The notes under the pieces: generated by a model
Told to the model about the DNA's origin: nothing
Databases searched by the model: none
Seen by the model: only the letters and a program-made list of their open reading frames with translations
From: Ramazzottius varieornatus
Lineage: Eukaryota > Tardigrada > Eutardigrada > Parachela > Ramazzottiidae
DNA: 64,000 nucleotides
Direction of reading: 5' to 3'
NCBI GenBank assembly: GCA_001949185.1
Contig: BDGG01000001.1
Location: forward strand, 2,559,324 to 2,623,323
Shown: positions 24,532-35,237 of the stretch, piece by piece
How the letters are laid out: each line of letters begins with the position of its first letter
Numbering within the stretch: position 1 is the stretch's first letter
Position numbers and translations under genes: made by a program

Positions 24532-25936
24532 ATGGACAAGATGGAGAGCGCGGCTCTCCTTGTAGCTGGAATGAGTGGTGTCGGAAAGGTATCCTACATC
24601 TTCGATTTACTGCTGAGGACCTTTGCTAAGGGGGCCGTCTATTGTTTTTCCAGACTACTCTCCTTCGAGGAATGCAAGGTCTGTCCCACGATCCTCTCGG
24701 GAACGTCTCTACATGTGTCTGCGATGTGGGCATTGTCAAGTCTCGGTTAGTTGGCCGTAAGTCTTGTCTAATCCTTCCAAGGTTTCACACATTCTCCATC
24801 TTTCCAGTTACAGTATTTAGGAGAGCAAATGAACTCGATAAGATAGCTTCATTTCGAGTGGCGCACGCTCGCAGTCGATGGTACATAGAACGTGCGTCAC
24901 TTGGCAAAACGATCTTGTCGACTTCATTTGCCATACTGCCGTGTGATGACCGTTTTCCACGTCGTAGGAGTGGAAAGTCCCACGAAGAAGAGCCTGAAAC
25001 CGCGCTGACGTTCTTTGATCTCGGTGGTTCTCCGAAATTTCAGACTGGTCGGATATCGGTGTACTGTCATGCGGGGGACTCCATCAAAGGCGTCGTCCTG
25101 GTGTTTGATATTTCGAATCGCAAATCTTTCGAGGCGCTGAAAGACTGGTACCGGGAACTCAGCGTCGTGTACCCGATCGATCACCCCGACATGTTTGTCA
25201 AAATATTAGTCGGGAACAAGGTTTGTACTGTCTTTTGGTTCTTTATCTCGCAAAAGATGGCCGAACGTGCTGGTACTGATGTTTTTATTTCTCGACACAG
25301 TAGCTGGACAAACAGACGCTCTCTGTGCCGATGCCGGAAGTGGAACGATGGGCTGACAAGCACGGCTTCCGGATCTGCCTGACGGCGGCTCGTGATGGTC
25401 GAGGTGTACCGGAAATATGCCCGGTAGGTCCACGTTACTTCTGAACGACAGGCAATTTGCATAACAAATTCTGTCGTTTGTTATGGATTGACACGTAATC
25501 GATACACCAGGACGAATCAATGACAACTGACGCATTCTAGGACAAGTGTGTTTTCTTTAGTTTATTGTGGAAATACTACGGAGCTCGAGACGAAAGAAGG
25601 AAGGTGCAATAGTTCCAGCCGATCAATGGAAAGTGACACCTGAGCAAATGATATCGGTTTATCGAATCATTTACGGGGAGAACGAGTGGGACCGCTTAGG
25701 CCTTACGGCTGAAGCTAATGGGTACGCAAAGTGGTTCTGTAGGGCGCTTCGAAATTCAAAAAGATTTTTTCAAAATATTGTATCGTAGGACTATGGTTGC
25801 AAAAGCTTATCGAAGACTTGCTGCACAAATCCATCCCGACAAATGTCCCCTGAACGGAAGCGGCGAAGCTTTCAAACTTCTAACGGCCAGCAAGGATATG
25901 TTACTTTCTCCAAAGGATAGATTGACAATAAAGTAG
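24532..25936 (+). CDS. DNAJC27: DNAJC27 (Rbj): Rab-like GTPase with C-terminal J domain
   Basis: A small GTPase of the RJL family fused to a DnaJ domain. The P-loop GMSGVGKTT is split by the first intron. A switch II-like TFFDLGGSPKF, a VVLVFDISNRKSFEALKDWY strand-helix and GNKLDKQ (the NKxD base-recognition motif, split by an intron at 25222) follow. After a basic linker (RSSRRKKEG) come the J-domain helices ENEWDRLGL and AYRRLAAQIHPDKCP, with the HPD tripeptide needed to stimulate Hsp70. The ending ALL-K-like (SKDMLLSPKDRLTIK) fits the family length (~270 residues). The intron between the P-loop exons and GKSHEEEPE carries a MITE at 24824-24932. The family acts in endosomal/ciliary trafficking and MEK/ERK signalling in other animals. 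Confidence 0.88.
24824..24932. mobile_element. MITE-like element, copy 4
   Basis: A 109-bp copy in a DNAJC27 intron. The left arm GCAAATGAACTCGATAAGAT...GAGTGGCGCACGC pairs with the right arm CGTGCGTCACTTGG...GACTTCATTTGCC over about 45 bp. Confidence 0.75.
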
Positions 25937-26275
25937 GGTTCTTGCTGCCATACCTCAATTTTTGAATTTAAAGTCACCTTAACTTGATTGGCCTCTTTGG
26001 TTTTGTGCTGCGTTCGTCGTGGAAGGCAGGACGCTTTCTGACTAAAGCTCTATCAGATGAGAGGTCGAGTAGTACTCTGAATTTCACTAGGCGAGCCGTT
26101 CGGCTACGACAGCGAGCTAGAGTTTAAAGTCCACAAATCTGACAACGGCAATCTACACGGAAATCAGAACCGTCCCGTTCGAGGCTTGCAGGCTTTAGAA
26201 ACTGTTGCAAAGCTCTTTGCATTTTGTGACTGGTAAATTATCTCGTCACTTTCTGAGGATAGACTTATTACAACA
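25937..26275. other. intergenic, no feature seen
   Basis: A 339-bp gap between same-strand genes; nothing recognisable beyond the presumed promoter of the next gene. Confidence 0.5.
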
Positions 26276-27205
26276 ATGGCGAAATTCGCTCTAGGAACTC
26301 TTGGTGTGGTTTCTTGTGCCGTGGTCTTGGTGGCCAGCCAGGAAAGCGAAGGGATGGGCAGCACGATGGGCGGCGGTATGATGGGAGGTCCCGAAGGCAT
26401 GATGGGACATGGAGGAGATCCTTGCGATCAGGGAGGCATAGTCATGTGTTTCCTTCCCTTTATGTCCTGGGCCATGTCTGGAGCTGCTCAACAGTTCACA
26501 ACGGAAAGTGACATAACCCTTCCCCAGTTCAACCAGATTTGCCAGTAAGTTCACAGGCTGTGACTAAATCTCGAATACATGATTTTGTCCCAATAAATTT
26601 CTTCGACAAATTTCGGTTCTTGGTTTTAGTCGACTTGTATACCAGCCTGTAACTGGACCTAATTTTTCATTTTTAGGCTCAGTAAGACCGCGGCTACGTG
26701 CTTCCAAGCTTTCACTGATCGATGCATTCCTCAAACGTACGCGGACGTCCATGTCGGGACCTCCGGTATAGTGAAGATGCTTGAGCTTTGCAATGAACCC
26801 GAAATTTTCCCCAAAGTGCAGAAATACGTTGCGTGTGGTCGAAAAATCAACGATACCCTTGAAAGATGTGGCAACAGCGTCAAGGAGAGTATGCCAAAAG
26901 ATGTCACCGGTGGCGAACCAATGGCCGCACTCCAACGTCAAAACGCCGTGCGCGACTTATGCTGGTACGAAAAAAAACCCATTCGGTTCGTTTAAATACC
27001 CTGTTCTTCATCTGCGTCAAACTGAGTCGACTTGGGTTTTCTGCATAGTGTTGCGAAAAAGTTCGAAAAGTGCTATATGCCGGAAGTGAGTGGACGGTGC
27101 GGAGCAGAAGCAGTTCCAATCAACCAAGAGTTCTTGAACCGTGTCTACGCCTCGTTCCAGTGCGCGAATCACCTTACGAACTGTCCTGCTGCACTCTCCA
27201 CTTAA
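26276..27205 (+). CDS. secreted cysteine-rich protein with Met/Gly-rich N-terminus
   Basis: Three exons (26276-26545, 26676-26965, 27049-27205) join in phase to about 235 residues. A clear signal peptide (MAKFALGTLGVVSCAVVLVA) is followed by a low-complexity GSTMGGGMMGGPEGMMGHGG stretch and then a domain with about 14 cysteines, including GIVMCFLPF, TAATCFQAFTDRCIP, LELCNEP, KYVACGRKI, LERCGNS, FEKCYMP and SFQCANHLTNC. The helical, regularly spaced cysteines recall secreted DUF19-like proteins of nematodes, but I cannot assign a family. One glycosylation site (NDT) is present. It is probably extracellular with several disulfides. The methionine-rich segment could bind copper or simply be disordered; that is speculation. 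Confidence 0.75.
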
Positions 27206-27885
27206 AATACATTCCCTGCCGGAAGTCGCACGAAGTAACCCAACCATTTTTACTGAAGTGCTGTATGTTGCTGCCTATTACTGCCTGAGCGGGGGCTGTA
27301 CCGGTGATAAGTAAATTTGTCCTCATGTAGTTGACGCTGACAAAATTTTCGAGCTTGGAGGTTTTAGGTCTTGCGATGAGAAATTAGATCATTGGCCTGT
27401 TGGCAATCCAAATTACGCAGTGCTGGAATAGCAGCAAAAATCTGTTGTCGCGGGAGAGTGATCAGGTTCCGGGAACGGAGGCTCCTTTTCCCACCTCAAG
27501 CAATCAGGCGGGCACACTGGGCAGTGACGTGCAATCATCGCGCATGACAGTGCAAATCTGTCCCCGGTGGTAAAGTAGTTTATCCAGGTACCTGCTACTT
27601 GAACTTCACAGAGATGGTTTGATATATTGATCAAACGGGTTTACCGTCCTAACAGAACACGTAAGAGCAAGGCGCGTCTAGGTGGAAGGCATTCAGACCA
27701 AGTCTGCTTCGTCATTATTAGGTTGTCGTTTTTTACAACCCACCTGATAACGGGCCAAACAGGTAGAAGGCGACTGCGGCACCGAGTTCACGCTGAATAA
27801 ATTCTCTCAAGGTTCTAACCCACATGCAACAGTTTATCTTGAATTCCAGCAGCCTTCGTTCTCTCCCTTTTATCACAGACTAATA
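27206..27885. other. intergenic upstream of first GST
   Basis: 680 bp with no gene. It contains the words TTTATCCAGGTACCTGCTAC (27584) which recur in altered form near 29279 and 31201, upstream of the other two GST genes, suggesting that some flanking DNA was duplicated with the genes. Confidence 0.45.
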
Positions 27886-28740
27886 ATGGCGCCCAACTAT
27901 AAACTGACGTACTTCGATGCGAAAGGACTACTGGGTAAATGTCGCTTTCCGAATTACGAGGGCGAGACGCGGTTCACGGTGTTGGCATATCTTACAGCAT
28001 AACAAACCTTCCTCGTTTGTTTCAGAACCCACTCGATACCTCTTCGCATACGCTAAGGTGGACTACGAAGATAACCGCATCAACCGCGATGACTGGCCCG
28101 CCATGAAGAAGTCCATGCCATTTCGCTCACTGCCCATCTTGGAAGTCGATGGTCACACTATCGGAGAGAGCAACGCGATCGGACGGTTCGTGGCGAAGCG
28201 CACTAACCTTTACGGGCACGGTGACATCGAGCAAGCCAAAGTCGACTCCCTCGTCGACTTTCTGGAAGGTACCGTATACCCTTCGAACTAGCTCGGCCAT
28301 ACCGCGACAGTGTCGGAGAACGTGATTTCCTGCGTGCAGACATTAAATACGCCGGTACCGGACTGATTTCCATCTTTCGTGAGCAAGACGAGAAGAAAAA
28401 GCAGGAAATGAAGGAAAAGTTCTTCAATGAAACTCTCCCCGACTACATGGAAGTCCTGGAGCAACACCTGCAGAACAATAATGGCGGAAAGGGGTTTTTC
28501 GTAGGCTCTAGTCCTACTTGGGCGGGTAACTTGACTGCGTCACCGGTAGCCGAAACTCCAGCTACTATAAATTTGCTGTTCCATTTAGATTTCTCGATTG
28601 CTGTAGCAGTCGACAGACTGGAGATGTTCCAACCGGGATATTTGTCCAAGTACCCGTTGCTGTCCGCCCACAAAGCCCGTGTGGAAGACCTGAAGGGCAT
28701 CAAAGAGTGGATTGCCAAACGCCCGAAAACCGCCACCTAA
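27886..28740 (+). CDS. sigma-class glutathione S-transferase, copy 1
   Basis: Cytosolic GST conjugating glutathione to electrophiles; sigma-class members also act as prostaglandin D synthases. Four exons (27886-27934, 28026-28268, 28340-28529, about 28591-28740), all joining in phase 1. The N-terminal thioredoxin fold has the catalytic tyrosine region NYKLTYFDAKG, then LPILEVDG with the cis-proline and GESNAIGRFVAKR, the glutathione gamma-Glu site. The helical C-domain reads LPDYMEVLEQHL, GKGFFVGSSPTWAG and the conserved end KYPLLSAHKARVEDLKGIKE. First of three tandem copies on the same strand with identical intron phases. An acceptor-like TATCACAG just before the ATG suggests a 5' untranslated exon. 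Confidence 0.92.
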
Positions 28741-29788
28741 AGACAGCAACCCCGCCCTTGCCGCAAGTAGCCAAGATTCCTAAATACTACAGACGTTGTA
28801 TTCTTAGCTAGAATGCTCCCTCTCCGAATGTCCCTCTGCAAGCGCTTGTGCACCGTGTTGCTGTAGGCCCACGTACTGTACACAGAACAATGCAATAACA
28901 AAAAATTAAAAACAGCCTTCCTGAAGCCGATTTCGCACCATTATCTGGACAGGCGACAAACGTCGTAAGAGATTCTTCGTCCTGTCACTATTAAGTAGTC
29001 GTACCACCCGATTACCGAATCAAGTCGAATTTCGGTCAATAAAGTCACTGAAAACGAGGCAACATTCCCTTATCTCAATCCAGGGCTACGTATACTCTTC
29101 CAGTAACAGTCCGCCTAATTCACCAATACGAGCGGCGGTAATCTCTGTAACACGGAGGCGATGGGGTTTCCCGGTGTTGTTAATCCTTCCTGCTCACAAG
29201 TCAGTTCCGCATGGATTACTGGGAGTGGGTGAATGACAGTACACATCCGTCTGTAATCGATAAGCTATATAGAGCAATTTATCCATGTACCTGCTGCTTA
29301 TCATTACACAGCATTGCATATATATGCATACTCATAAAAAAAAGCGCAGCTGAACCATTCATCCTTTCTTGTCACATCAGACACAGTTGATCAAGAAGCA
29401 GGCGGTTCGATCACGAGTACAATCCAGCCGAAAGAGTTCGCTGTATATGACGGTTACTTCAGGTACGTGTACAGGCACCGTACAATACGTGCAAACCTTT
29501 CAGAAGTGAGAACCTTACGTTTCGGTTATCTGACACCTGTATGTCAAGCACTTTGGGGTAGGGTAAGTGGGAGGCTCAAGTAGTCCACATAAAGGAGCCA
29601 TGACGTACTGATTTTATTATGTTCGATATTTTCCACGCTGCGCCTGCAAGATCCATTCTGCTTAGTCCGATTGTAAACCTTGAGCTTCAAAAGGCGGACG
29701 CAAAATCAGATCCCATTGCACAGATTCCTTCAAGCTTCATCGTTGAGTTCCTGCGTTCTAGTTTTCTTCCTGCCAGAGAATCGGAAAC
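28741..29788. other. intergenic between GST copies 1 and 2
   Basis: About 1 kb, no gene seen. It contains the promoter of copy 2 and the partial repeat near 29279 noted upstream of copy 1. Confidence 0.45.
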
Positions 29789-30757
29789 ATGGCACGCGGC
29801 GACCCTAACTACAAACTGACGTATTTCGATCTCCGAGGCTTATCGGGTAAGTTTTCACGGTCTCTTACTCGAGCAGGAAGTTAAAAGCTTATTACTCCAG
29901 AGCCGGTTCGCTACCTTTTCGCCTACGCCAAGGTGGAGTACGACGATAACCGTATTAAACGAGAGGACTGGCCGGCGATGAAAAAGGACATGCCATTCCG
30001 AACGCTGCCTGTCCTGGAGGTGGACGGGCAAACCATCGGTCAAAGCAAAGCTATCGGACGGTTCCTGGCGAAACGCTTCAACCTCGTTGGCCAGGATGAC
30101 ATCGAACAAGCCAGAGTGGATGCTTTGGTCGATTATCTGGAGGGTATTTTAATTAAGATCCATTCTTGAAAACCAACGTACCAGTGTTTGCATAATAGAG
30201 GATTAATTAATGGCACACAGATGTCAAACACGCCGGCGTTGGTCTGATGACCCTCTTTCGGGAACAAGATGAAAAGAAGAAACAGGAGATGAAGGACCAG
30301 TTCTTCGGCGAAACTCTCCCCGACTACATGGACGTTCTGGAGCAACACTTGAGGAGCAACAACGGCGGGAAAGGCTTCTTCGTGGGCTCTGGTCCCACTT
30401 GGGCGGGTAAGCTATTCAGAACGTTAGATGGGACGTGACCGGGGTCGTTTTCTCCAGTGGCGCACAACATCTTTGTTATTCAACAATAGTGTGCGCCGCT
30501 CGGAAAAGCGATCTGGTTCGAAGCATTTGCCTGCATCTCAAATATCATAAACCTCGAAATCGAGGGTTCCACTTCGTTTCATCTAGAGGGTGTGTTCTTC
30601 TTCAGATTTTGCCGTGGCTGTATTCATGGATGCACTGGACAAGTTCCAACCGGGCTTTTTGTCAAAGTACCCGTTGCTGTCCGCCCACAAAGCCCGTGTG
30701 GAAGACCTGAAGGGCACCAAAGAGTGGATTGCCAAACGCCCAAAAACCGTCATGTAG
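29789..30757 (+). CDS. sigma-class glutathione S-transferase, copy 2
   Basis: Same four-exon plan as its neighbours. Exon 1 encodes MARGDPNYKLTYFDLRGLSG with the catalytic tyrosine region; exon 2 has LPVLEVDGQTIGQSKAIGRF (here SKAIG replaces SNAIG of the other copies, a change at the glutathione-binding Ser-x-Ala-Ile segment); exon 3 has LPDYMDVLEQHL and GKGFFVGSGPTWAG; exon 4 reads DFAVAVFMDALDKFQPG and ends KRPKTVM. Its exon-4 end is nearly identical in DNA to that of copy 1 (KYPLLSAHKARVEDLKG), suggesting recent duplication or gene conversion. The intron before exon 4 is enlarged by a MITE (about 30425-30531). Confidence 0.92.
30425..30531. mobile_element. MITE-like element, copy 5
   Basis: About 105 bp in the last intron of GST copy 2. 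It contains TTTTCTCCAGTGGCGCACAA and the inverse AGTGTGCGCCGCTCGGAAAA, closing with GGTTCGAAGCATTTGCC. GST copies 1 and 3 lack it at this position, so it inserted after the duplication. Confidence 0.7.
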
Positions 30758-31755
30758 ACACAGCACGCATCGTCCCCGTAGTCTCTCCGAGCGATCTCAC
30801 TGTAGGAATACGGTATTTTCTCGTACTGCAGCCAATGAGTTCATCATCTAGGTCGAAAGCTCTCTGCTTCGAGCAAAAGCAACTTACTATTAATATTTAG
30901 CAGAGTCCAGTTTTTCCGTCGCTAGTTTATCCGCAACTCAACGAACGAACTGAAGATTTTCTTTCCATCTAGCACTTCCCTTCGCACCAGGTTTTTTTTT
31001 ACCATCCGGGGTGATGTGCATCTTCATCCGGAAGTGCCGCGTTATCGAACAGTGTAAATCATCCACTGCAGGAAGGGCGCGGGAGATTTTTTTTAATCGG
31101 AAGATAAGAGAGAGGGAGAGATTCTCCCCAGTCTTAAAAGCGACTGGGAAGAATAGTGTCTCGTTCGCATGAACGAGGCTCCGCGAAGTACTGCCTGCAC
31201 CTTATCCAGGCACCTGCCCTGTTCGCCAGTCAAAATTACGTAACATGCGTCAGATTACATGATATGTAATCTGACGCATATTCACGATTCAGCGACAGCT
31301 GAGCCTTTTCTTCACGATATACAACGTGCAATGTTTTTGAGTTAACGGGTTCCCTGTAATGTGCGACCCAGCAGAACCGCTCTAATGCTGTCCTAGTGCC
31401 GCACATTTGAATTATAACCAGCACGTCAAACACTCAATCAGTTTGTTGAATACTTGAGCCCCACGAGTATGTACAGGGTGTTAAATACATAAAAAACTGC
31501 CGATGAGCTGTTTACTTTGCAAGTTGGATATCCGCCCCGGAGTTTTCTTGTTTAATCGGATGCTTCGTCCTGATTGGATTGGCTTTCGCATGCTCAGGAC
31601 TGCCGTACACCGAGATAACACAGGTCTGGATCAAAGCCAAGGGTGTCAGTTACATCGATTTACACGAGGGAAAGCAGCTAGCTGATATTTTTTGAAGCTC
31701 GATTCGCTTTTATCCTGTCGTCTTTTCCCAGTCGGTATCCCCGAAGGAAAAGACG
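30758..31755. other. intergenic between GST copies 2 and 3
   Basis: About 1 kb without a gene. It includes a homopurine/T-rich patch at 31088-31130 and a perfect hairpin at 31245-31279. Confidence 0.45.
31245..31279. repeat. perfect 16-bp inverted repeat (hairpin)
   Basis: Arms ATGCGTCAGATTACAT and ATGTAATCTGACGCAT are exact reverse complements separated by GAT. Exact pairing over 16 bp in intergenic DNA is not expected by chance. It lies in the same relative place as the TTATCCAGG-CACCTGC repeat between the GST genes. Confidence 0.85.
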
Positions 31756-32646
31756 ATGGCTCGCAACGATCCCCATTACAAACTGACGTACTTCAACTTC
31801 AGAGGATTAGCTGGTAGGTGAAGAACGGACCTGGGTACTTATTCCTTGTGCATAAGATGCACTATTGTCTGCTTCAGAACCTATTCGGTTCCTTTTCGCG
31901 TACGCGAAGGTGGATTACGAAGACAACCGCATTACGCACGAAGAGTGGCCGGCCATCAAGAAGACCACCCCATTCCGTACACTGCCCATCTTGGAAGTCG
32001 ACGGGCAAGCCATCGGGGAAAGCAATGCCATCGGTCGTCTCCTAGCGAAACGCTTCAACCTTTACGGAAAGGATGATATTGAGCAAGCTAAAGTCGATGC
32101 TCTGGTAGATTTTCTAGAAGGTAGGTACCGCACGCATCATTTCTTTACGACTGAGACGCGCAATATGCATTCATATCTTACTTGTACACAGATGTCAAAC
32201 ATGCTGGTGCCGGTATGGTTACCATATTCCGTGAGCCAGATGAGAAGAAGAAACAAGAGATGAAAGACAAGTTCTTCAGCGAGACACTTCCGGATTATAT
32301 AGAGGTTTTGGAGCAACACCTGAAGAACAACAACGGCGGAAAAGGGTACTTCGTGGGAAACAGTCCTACTTGGGCGGGTAAGAAAATTAGATTTCACTGC
32401 GAGCTGGCCGCACAGAGATTGCAGCCCTTGCGAGAAATTTGTGGGTACTTATCCGGGTTCCATGTGCCTCAAACACATGCTTCTTCGCTATTAGATATCT
32501 CTATAGCTGTAAGCATGGACAGACTAGACAGCTGGCAACCGGGCTCGGTGTCGAAGTACCCATTGCTTGCAGCCCACAATGCCCGTGTGGAAGGCCTCGA
32601 AGGTATCAAGGACTGGATTGCCAAACGCCCGAAGACGCCCATGTAA
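31756..32646 (+). CDS. sigma-class glutathione S-transferase, copy 3
   Basis: Third tandem copy. Exon 1 encodes MARNDPHYKLTYFNFRGLAG; exon 2 (from 31879) has LPILEVDGQAIGESNAIGRL, the glutathione-binding Ser-x-Ala-Ile segment; exon 3 has LPDYIEVLEQHL and GKGYFVGNSPTWAG; exon 4 reads DISIAVSMDRLDSWQPG and ends RPKTPM. All introns are in the same positions and phase as in copies 1 and 2. It is the most divergent of the three in the C-terminal domain (KNNNGGKGYFVGN, AHNARVEGLEG), which shapes the electrophile-binding site, so substrate choice may differ. Role as for copy 1. Confidence 0.92.
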
Positions 32647-32924
32647 GAACGCAGCCGTTTGAATTTCCACCGGTTTCGGTTAGATGATTGTCATCATCAG
32701 TGTGCGTCGACATAGCCAATAGGACAATCGAATCAATTCTGCATTCCCGTTTCACGCACTCAACATTATGCTCCTTGCACTTTCTTTGGTTCCACATATG
32801 TCTAAAATCTAAACGTCGAACTCAAAGGCATGACGTCCTCATGAGAATTAAATTATCTAGACGGGAGACCTTGTAACAAGTAAAATACGTTTTTCCGCGT
32901 ACATCCGGGTTCGCCATGGCACTG

Positions 32925-34710
32925 CTATCTACTCGTCGAAGGTTTTCGAAGGCGTTTCACAGGAGGAAGTAAAGGTGGCGGCGTCGGCATCTTCTCGATA
33001 AGTATTGCATCCACAGGATTTACTGTCTTCTTCCTACTGCCCGAAGAATTCGGTTCGGATGATCGTTTGCGATCCAGTAGGGTGTTTCGCTTCTTGGCCA
33101 GCCCAGTTTCTAAAAAGTCAAAAAGTTTCGACTAGACGATCCAACCTGTCTTCTCAGTTTTCTACAGCAGCAAACATACGACCGGATACCGGTCTTACCT
33201 TTATCTGTCGTCTCAGCCACGTTTGATCGTCCAGACAATGAGAGAGTCAGTTCTGCCCTCTTACTTACTACCGTTCCATGACTGCCTTCTACCTCATTCG
33301 AGTCTTTGAAGAAGAATGCATCCTGAAACACAGCAGCATGGTAGACGTCTGACGTCCGTGGCGAATGTCACCAGACATCTCAGGTAATATTTTGCACTGG
33401 CGAAATTTCATTCTAATGATTCTACCGATGTGCGTGGCACTGTACCGTAATGCAGGTAGGAACGTTGTGCTGTGAGATATCGAAGTCCGTTTCCCATTTC
33501 CTATCCAGGCTTTCAGACCGTAAATGCAGGAGTCTGGGGTCAGACGGATCCGCTTCTAGTACGCCAACCTCGGCAAAGAACGGCGTGTCTCCCACTTGTT
33601 TCCTCGGTAAGTTGAAACTTATCGCCGGAAGTTGCAAATGAATTCCCTGATCATCTGAAAACCAACAAGCATGAAGATAACATATTATAGAGCACCTTCC
33701 GACAACTCAACCACAGTCAGCAAAGGACTTTCACCGGTTACCTCGGAGCTCATCAAGAAGTCTCGTAAGGTCTCTATCCAGTGCCCGAGAGTTTCCTTGG
33801 TTGAGATGTGGACGTCGCATGTCCTTCCGGAACTCCCGAAGAGCGGAGGTATCCGCTGCCGTCGTCGAAGGCAAGGGAAGAGCGACTGGGTAGACAACAT
33901 CCGTGCGCGGACCATGGTCGTTCGCTATGAAAGGCTAACAACACCTACCGTGAGGACCTCATCAACCGGTCCGCGAGCAACATGTTCGATAAAAATACCA
34001 GCGACTTACCGTCAATCCACCAAGCAGAGCATCTATGGCTTCTTTATCCAGATCATGCCCTTCGTACGTTCGTACTCGTAGTCCCGGTTCGGCTCCGGGC
34101 ACTTCCTAACGACAGCAAACGTTTACATTTCCGGTCCGCATTACCTGCATCCATTTGCGCACTCACTTCGTCTTCGATGGATGCTAGCGTGAAGGGTAAC
34201 AGACTGATATCGGGAACATTGCTTCGCGGTTTCTGCCGTGCCTTCGCTGGTTGTTTTTTCGGCTTCTCGTGCACTAAAGGAAAAAGAGCGGAGGTGACGC
34301 GAACTTACCTTGTATTACAAGTAAAAGCGTCAGTACCTTTTGACGCGCTGGTTACGCTAGCACTCGGAGCATTCTGTGCAGGATTGTCAGACGGAGCCAC
34401 GGAGACTTCTGCAGGTGCCGATGCAACATCGGGGGTTATCACATCCTCTGGTTCAAAAGCCGTTTCCTCGAGCAGTGGTGCTTCTATTGGCCTAGACAAG
34501 ATCAGATTCACTCGGAATACATTAGACGGACAAGCGCTTCGAGATTGACATATCATACAGATTAATCACTTACAGCTCACCATATGCCGCGTCCATGTTC
34601 AGCTCGAAGAGTGCTTCCAGCTCGCACTCGCTGTCATCTGGAAGACTTTCTGAAACAGGCATCTTGTGAAGAGGACGAGCTCTTCCTGCCCTCGATGTCG
34701 AAGCCTCCAT
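32925..34710 (-). CDS. unknown protein, acidic N-terminus and basic C-terminus
   Basis: About eight short exons join into a ~400-residue protein. It starts MEASTSRAGRARPLHKMPVS at 34710. The N-terminal part is acidic (DDSECELEALFELNMDAAY, then EETAFEPEDVITPD). The middle has leucine-rich helices (ISLLPFTLASIEDEVSAQMD; DLDKEAIDALLGGLT; DRDLTRLLDELR) and a more folded-looking piece (LQLPAISFNLPRKQVGDTPF, DAFFFKDSNEVEG). The C-terminus is proline- and lysine/arginine-rich (AKKRNTLLDRKRSSEP, TPPPLLPPVKRLRKP), with nuclear-localisation-like clusters. I do not recognise the family. The consistent splice phases and amphipathic helices make it a convincing gene; a nuclear adaptor is a guess from composition. 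Exon 3's donor and acceptor are the least certain. Confidence 0.65.
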
Positions 34711-35237
34711 AGTGTCTCGTCGATCCCTTCAATACGTCTGCGCAACGCCACGTCCTGCAGATCCTTTGGCCCACGACACCCTGGTCTTCGACCCAAGAAT
34801 ATAGAGGTTCACGCATAGGGACTTCAGAGACGCTCGCGTATCTGACTCAGACTGCTCAGACCTTCCACAAAACTTAAAAGCTGATTAGAGGAAGAACGTT
34901 TTGTGACGTAACTTGACGGTCACAGATGGATCCACGGTACTCTTGACGACCGTCACGTAGACTCAATAATGGTTTCTATTTAAGAATTTCTTCCACAGAA
35001 TCGCAATTTATATAATGAAAACCAAAACAAACGAGCAAAACAACTCTCATCTTTCTCGATTTCTCAAAACTTAAAGTAATTCCAGTTATCCTGTTCCACT
35101 TCCGTTGGAAATTTGTTTGAAACTTTGTTAAATTTAAATCCACCAACTTTCCTTTGCAGGGAAGAACGGATATGGTTTGCTGCGGTAAGATCAAGCTGTC
35201 CGTTGTCGGAGACTGGAAGGATTCGTTGTAGATTGTC
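34711..35237. other. divergent promoter region, unknown gene / SNAP29
   Basis: 527 bp between divergent starts, expected to hold both promoters. No repeat or TATA box recognised. Confidence 0.45.
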
